Assembly: GCA_016303195.1 (NCBI GenBank)
Contig: JAEDMD010000081.1
Span: 1-8,133, forward strand
Reading direction: 5' to 3'
Length of the DNA: 8,133 nt
From: Oscillospiraceae bacterium
Lineage (GTDB): Bacteria > Bacillota > Clostridia > Oscillospirales > Ruminococcaceae
Of the stretch, positions 5,925 through 8,133 are shown in pieces (position 1 is the stretch's first letter; each line of letters starts with the position of its first letter). Below the pieces are notes generated by a model that ran no database searches, had not been told where the DNA came from, and worked only from the letters and a program-made list of their open reading frames with translations. The position numbers and the translations under genes are program-made.

Positions 5925-7115
5925 ATGGAAAAGAGATTTATTTACGCAGACAACGCAGCAACTACTGCCGTTTCAGAAGAAGTCCTCAATGCAATGCTCC
6001 CGCATTTCCGTACAGCTTACGGCAATGCTTCAAGTATCTACAAGCTGGGCAGAGACGCTCAGAGAGATATTGAGGATGCAAGAGAAAAAGTCGCAAAAGC
6101 TCTCGGCGCTGACCCGAAGGAGATATTCTTCACAAGCTGTGGCTCTGAGTCCGATAACTGGGCTATCAAGGGCATGGCTGAGGTACAGGAAAAGCGTGGC
6201 AAGAAGCATATCATCACTTCTGTTTTCGAGCATCACGCAGTTCTCCATACCTGCCAGTATCTTGAGAAAAAGGGCTTCGAGGTAACTTATATCCCCGTAA
6301 ATGACAAGGGACTCATCGACCCTGAGGATGTAAGAAAGGCTATCCGTGAGGATACTGCTCTCGTTACCATCATGTACGCAAACAACGAGATAGGCACTAT
6401 CCAGCCTATTGACGAAATTGCCGCAATCTGCAAGGAAAAGAAAGTTATTTTCCACACTGACGCTGTACAGGCTGTCGGACACGTTGAGATAGACGTTCAC
6501 AAGCAGGGCATTGATATGCTGTCTCTCTCAGGTCATAAGATACACGCTCAGAAGGGCATCGGTGTGCTTTATGTAAGAAAGGGAATTACTCTCCCGAATC
6601 TTATCCACGGCGGCGGACAGGAAAGAAACAAAAGAGCAGGTACAGAGAACGTTCCTGCAATAGTTGGTCTTGGTGTTGCTATCGAAGCGGCTACTAAGAA
6701 TATTGCCGAAAAGGCAGCTATAATCACTCCAAGAAGAAACCGCCTTATCGACGGAATGCTCAAACTCCCCTACACTCGTCTTAACGGCGACAGGGACAAG
6801 CGTCTCCCAGGAAATCTCAATATTTCCTTTGAGGGCATCGAAGGCGAATCACTCCTTCTTATGCTTGACATGAACGGTATATGCGCTTCATCGGGTTCAG
6901 CCTGCACATCAGGTTCACTTGACCCGTCACACGTACTTCTCTCCATCGGTCTGAAGCACGAAGTTGCACACGGTTCTCTCCACCTTTCCATCGAGGAGGA
7001 TGTGACTGACGAGGATGTTGACTACATTCTTGAAGTTATCCCGAAGGTAGTTGAAAGACTGCGTTCAATGTCCCCTGTATGGGAAAAGATGATGAAAGGT
7101 GAAAAGTACGAATAA
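5925..7115 (+). CDS. nifS: NifS/IscS-type cysteine desulfurase
   Basis: A PLP enzyme converting L-cysteine to alanine and an enzyme-bound persulfide that feeds Fe-S assembly and other thiolation pathways. It has 396 residues, near the usual 390–405. The start at 5925 follows CGGAGGT (5911–5917); an in-frame ATG at 5880 has no ribosome binding site. Visible landmarks are YADNAATT at the N terminus, the EHHAVL histidines (103–104), the PLP-contacting D179 and Q182 in HTDAVQAVG, the Schiff-base lysine K205 in [11 protein letters not shown], and the catalytic cysteine C327 in [17 protein letters not shown], the class I loop of NifS and IscS. The C-terminal SPVWEKMM segment is typical of clostridial NifS. 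It is followed 11 bases on by the small barrel gene and then nifU, so it most likely supplies sulfur to that scaffold. I prefer nifS, but iscS would be an equivalent name. Confidence 0.95.
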   Translation: MEKRFIYADNAATTAVSEEVLNAMLPHFRTAYGNASSIYKLGRDAQRDIEDAREKVAKALGADPKEIFFTSCGSESDNWAIKGMAEVQEKRGKKHIITSVFEHHAVLHTCQYLEKKGFEVTYIPVNDKGLIDPEDVRKAIREDTALVTIMYANNEIGTIQPIDEIAAICKEKKVIFHTDAVQAVGHVEIDVHKQGIDMLSLSGHKIHAQKGIGVLYVRKGITLPNLIHGGGQERNKRAGTENVPAIVGLGVAIEAATKNIAEKAAIITPRRNRLIDGMLKLPYTRLNGDRDKRLPGNLNISFEGIEGESLLLMLDMNGICASSGSACTSGSLDPSHVLLSIGLKHEVAHGSLHLSIEEDVTDEDVDYILEVIPKVVERLRSMSPVWEKMMKGEKYE

Positions 7116-7126
7116 GAGGTGACACT

Positions 7127-7531
7127 ATGGGACTTCTTGACAGACTTCTCGGAAAAGATTATGGTTCGGACGGGATACTGACCGATGACGAAAAAGAACT
7201 TCGTGACTATGAGAATCATGTCTATACTTCCGAATCGGGAGTTACGGACGGAACATATGCAGAATTTGTTATCGGAGATTCCTTCTACACTGCAAAGAAA
7301 GGACTTGTAACAACAGGAACAGTCACAGGCGGTGTTTTCAAGGTAGGCGACAGTGTACAGATATGCCGTGGAGATACGGTGATACTCGAAACTGTAATAC
7401 TGGGCATTGAGCAATTCAGAACAGTCTGCCGAAAAGTTGCCGAGGGCGCAGAAGCAGGATTGCTGCTCGCTGCGGATGACAGCAGTATTAAAAAGCAGAT
7501 AAAGCGAAATGATATAATCAAAAAAGTATAA
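7127..7531 (+). CDS. stand-alone EF-Tu domain-II-like beta-barrel protein
   Basis: Encodes 134 residues, starting at ATG 7127 behind an AAGAGGTG-type site. Residues from about 47 to the end follow the second domain of EF-Tu and related translational GTPases: a KGLVTTGTVTGGVFKVGD strand pair (compare the family's TGRVERG...KVGDEV), VILGIEQFRT (compare VTGVEMFRK), AEGAEAGLLLA (compare GENVGVLLRG) and IKRNDIIKK (compare VERGQVLAK). There is no GTPase domain, no P-loop, no signal peptide and no membrane helix. Residues 1–45 are acidic and unassigned (MGLLDRLLGKDYGSDG...). It lies between nifS and nifU with gaps of 11 and 16 bases, so it is almost certainly co-transcribed with them. EF-Tu domain II helps bind the aminoacyl end of tRNA, but whether this orphan barrel binds RNA is unknown. 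It resembles small proteins that pipelines label as EF-Tu-like GTPases, a misleading name here. Confidence 0.85.
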   Translation: MGLLDRLLGKDYGSDGILTDDEKELRDYENHVYTSESGVTDGTYAEFVIGDSFYTAKKGLVTTGTVTGGVFKVGDSVQICRGDTVILETVILGIEQFRTVCRKVAEGAEAGLLLAADDSSIKKQIKRNDIIKKV

Positions 7532-7547
7532 AGGAGAAAGATCAATT

Positions 7548-7964
7548 ATGATGTACAGTGAGAAAGTTCTCGATCATTTTTCAAATCCAAGAAATGTAGG
7601 CGAGATCGAAGATGCTGACGGCGTAGGCGAGATCGGCAACGCTAAGTGCGGCGATATTATGAAGATGTACCTTAAAATAGACAAGGGTATCATTACAGAT
7701 GCTAAGTTCAAGACATTTGGCTGTGGTGCGGCAGTAGCAACATCATCAATGGCAACTGAGCTTATCAAGGGCAAGTCTATCGACGATGCGCTGAAGCTGA
7801 CAAATCAGGCAGTAGTTGAGGCTCTGGACGGACTTCCTGCTGTAAAGATACATTGTTCGGTACTTGCAGAGCAGGCCGTAAGATCGGCTCTGTCGGACTA
7901 CTATACAAGACAGGGAATCGATCCGCTCCCGATAGTAGGCGAGATCAAAGAACCGGAGGAATAA
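7548..7964 (+). CDS. nifU: NifU/IscU-type Fe-S cluster assembly scaffold
   Basis: Encodes 138 residues, matching the single-domain IscU-like NifU proteins of clostridia and lacking the [2Fe-2S] and C-terminal Nfu domains of diazotroph NifU. It holds a transient Fe-S cluster built with sulfur from NifS and passes it to client proteins. The three ligand cysteines are C34 (GNAKCGDIMK), C59 (KTFGCGAAVA) and C103 (KIHCSVLAEQA), with the conserved D36 beside the first. SSMATELIKGK and EALDGLP are also diagnostic. The start at 7548 follows AAGGAG (7531–7536); ATG at 7551 is one codon later and slightly further from it. Its last bases contain GGAGGA (7955–7960) and overlap the next small ORF by one base (TAATG). 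Confidence 0.95.
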   Translation: MMYSEKVLDHFSNPRNVGEIEDADGVGEIGNAKCGDIMKMYLKIDKGIITDAKFKTFGCGAAVATSSMATELIKGKSIDDALKLTNQAVVEALDGLPAVKIHCSVLAEQAVRSALSDYYTRQGIDPLPIVGEIKEPEE

Positions 7965-8044
7965 TGAAAAAGAAAAACTCCCGAATTAAGGGCGGTACTC
8001 TTATAGAAACTTTATATGTAATTATCGGGGGAAAACCTTTCTGA
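7964..8044 (+). CDS. 26-residue ORF overlapping the nifU stop (doubtful gene or remnant)
   Basis: An ATG overlaps the nifU stop codon by one base (TAATG) behind GGAGGA at 7955–7960, 3 bases away. The peptide begins MKKKNSRIKGG and ends IIGGKPF. I recognise no family. Its last eleven or so bases before the stop lie in the left arm of the hairpin starting at 8027, so it may be a gene cut short by insertion of that repeat, a coupled microprotein, or chance. The basic N terminus resembles the start of many exported or ribosome-associated peptides but is too short to judge. Confidence 0.3.
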   Translation: MKKKNSRIKGGTLIETLYVIIGGKPF

Positions 8045-8074
8045 GGAAAGGTTCTTCCCCCGAACCCCCTTTCC
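8027..8074 (+). repeat. repeat-like region with two competing hairpins after nifU
   Basis: GGGGGAAAACCTTTC (8027–8041) pairs with GAAAGGTTCTTCCCCC (8046–8061) over 15 base pairs with one bulged C and a TGAG loop. Alternatively GGAAAGGTTC (8045–8054) pairs with GAACC (8062–8066) and TTTCC (8070–8074) with a CCC bulge; the two folds share bases and exclude each other. No T-run follows either, so neither is a standard intrinsic terminator. Similar G-run/C-run hairpins followed by GAACCCCC and AAAGACTTT are familiar to me from clostridial intergenic repeats, but I could not check copy number. Confidence 0.5.
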
Positions 8075-8133
8075 AAAGACTTTAAACTGAAATTTTGCCC
8101 CTGACAGGGCGCTCTCCATACAAAGTAAAAATT
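8075..8133. other. non-coding tail of the window
   Basis: After the hairpin region the sequence reads AAAGACTTTAAACTGAAATT and then GCCC-CTGACA-GGGC (8097–8110), a 4-base stem. No ORF, promoter or RNA gene is recognisable before the window ends. It may be the continuation of the same repeat. Confidence 0.3.

Noticed and set aside
5849..6285. Plus-strand frames overlapping the start of nifS in other phases
   Set aside because: They lack homology and are out of frame with the well-conserved nifS coding sequence.
7127..7531. Truncated EF-Tu pseudogene
   Set aside because: It has its own start, ribosome binding site and N-terminal segment, fits tightly between two genes and shows no broken frame, so it is a stand-alone protein.

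Overview
The window looks like a chromosomal segment of a low-to-moderate GC Firmicute of the Ruminococcus/Oscillospiraceae type. This is an inference from gene content: a clostridial-style nifS–nifU pair, consensus sigma-A promoters with 17-base spacers, strong AGGAGG ribosome binding sites, and BspA-like leucine-rich-repeat surface proteins. No identity search was possible.

Layout. (1) On the minus strand, 889 to 43, is the universal rplM–rpsI operon (ribosomal proteins L13 and S9). It is driven by a perfect-consensus promoter (1006–978) with adjacent A-tracts and has a short, structured leader. (2) From 890 to 1350 is a divergent intergenic region holding that promoter, a 10-base-phased T-tract zone, paired dyads and the promoter of the next operon. 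(3) On the plus strand, 1351–5044, are two overlapping genes for BspA-type LRR proteins. Both have a signal peptide, one C-terminal membrane helix and a charged cytoplasmic tail. A shared module occurs twice in the first protein and once in the second. (4) From 5045 to 5390 is a 163-base nested foldback (MITE-like) abutting the bspA2 stop codon, followed by the operon terminator, a 24-base perfect palindrome and a sigma-A promoter. (5) On the plus strand, 5391–7964, are rnhA (RNase HI, apparently starting at an AUA codon), nifS-type cysteine desulfurase, a 134-residue stand-alone EF-Tu domain-II-like protein, and a nifU/iscU-type Fe-S scaffold. (6) From 7964 to the end are a 26-codon ORF and a repeat-like region with two mutually exclusive hairpins.

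How it works together. NifS would strip sulfur from cysteine and pass it to NifU for Fe-S assembly. The small beta-barrel protein encoded between them is the least explained gene here and a candidate accessory factor. The two BspA proteins are probably co-produced and displayed on the outer face of the membrane. No CRISPR array, tRNA, rRNA, transposase or phage gene was seen. The most notable observations are the AUA start of rnhA, the EF-Tu-domain-II orphan between nifS and nifU, and the foldback element lodged between a stop codon and its terminator.
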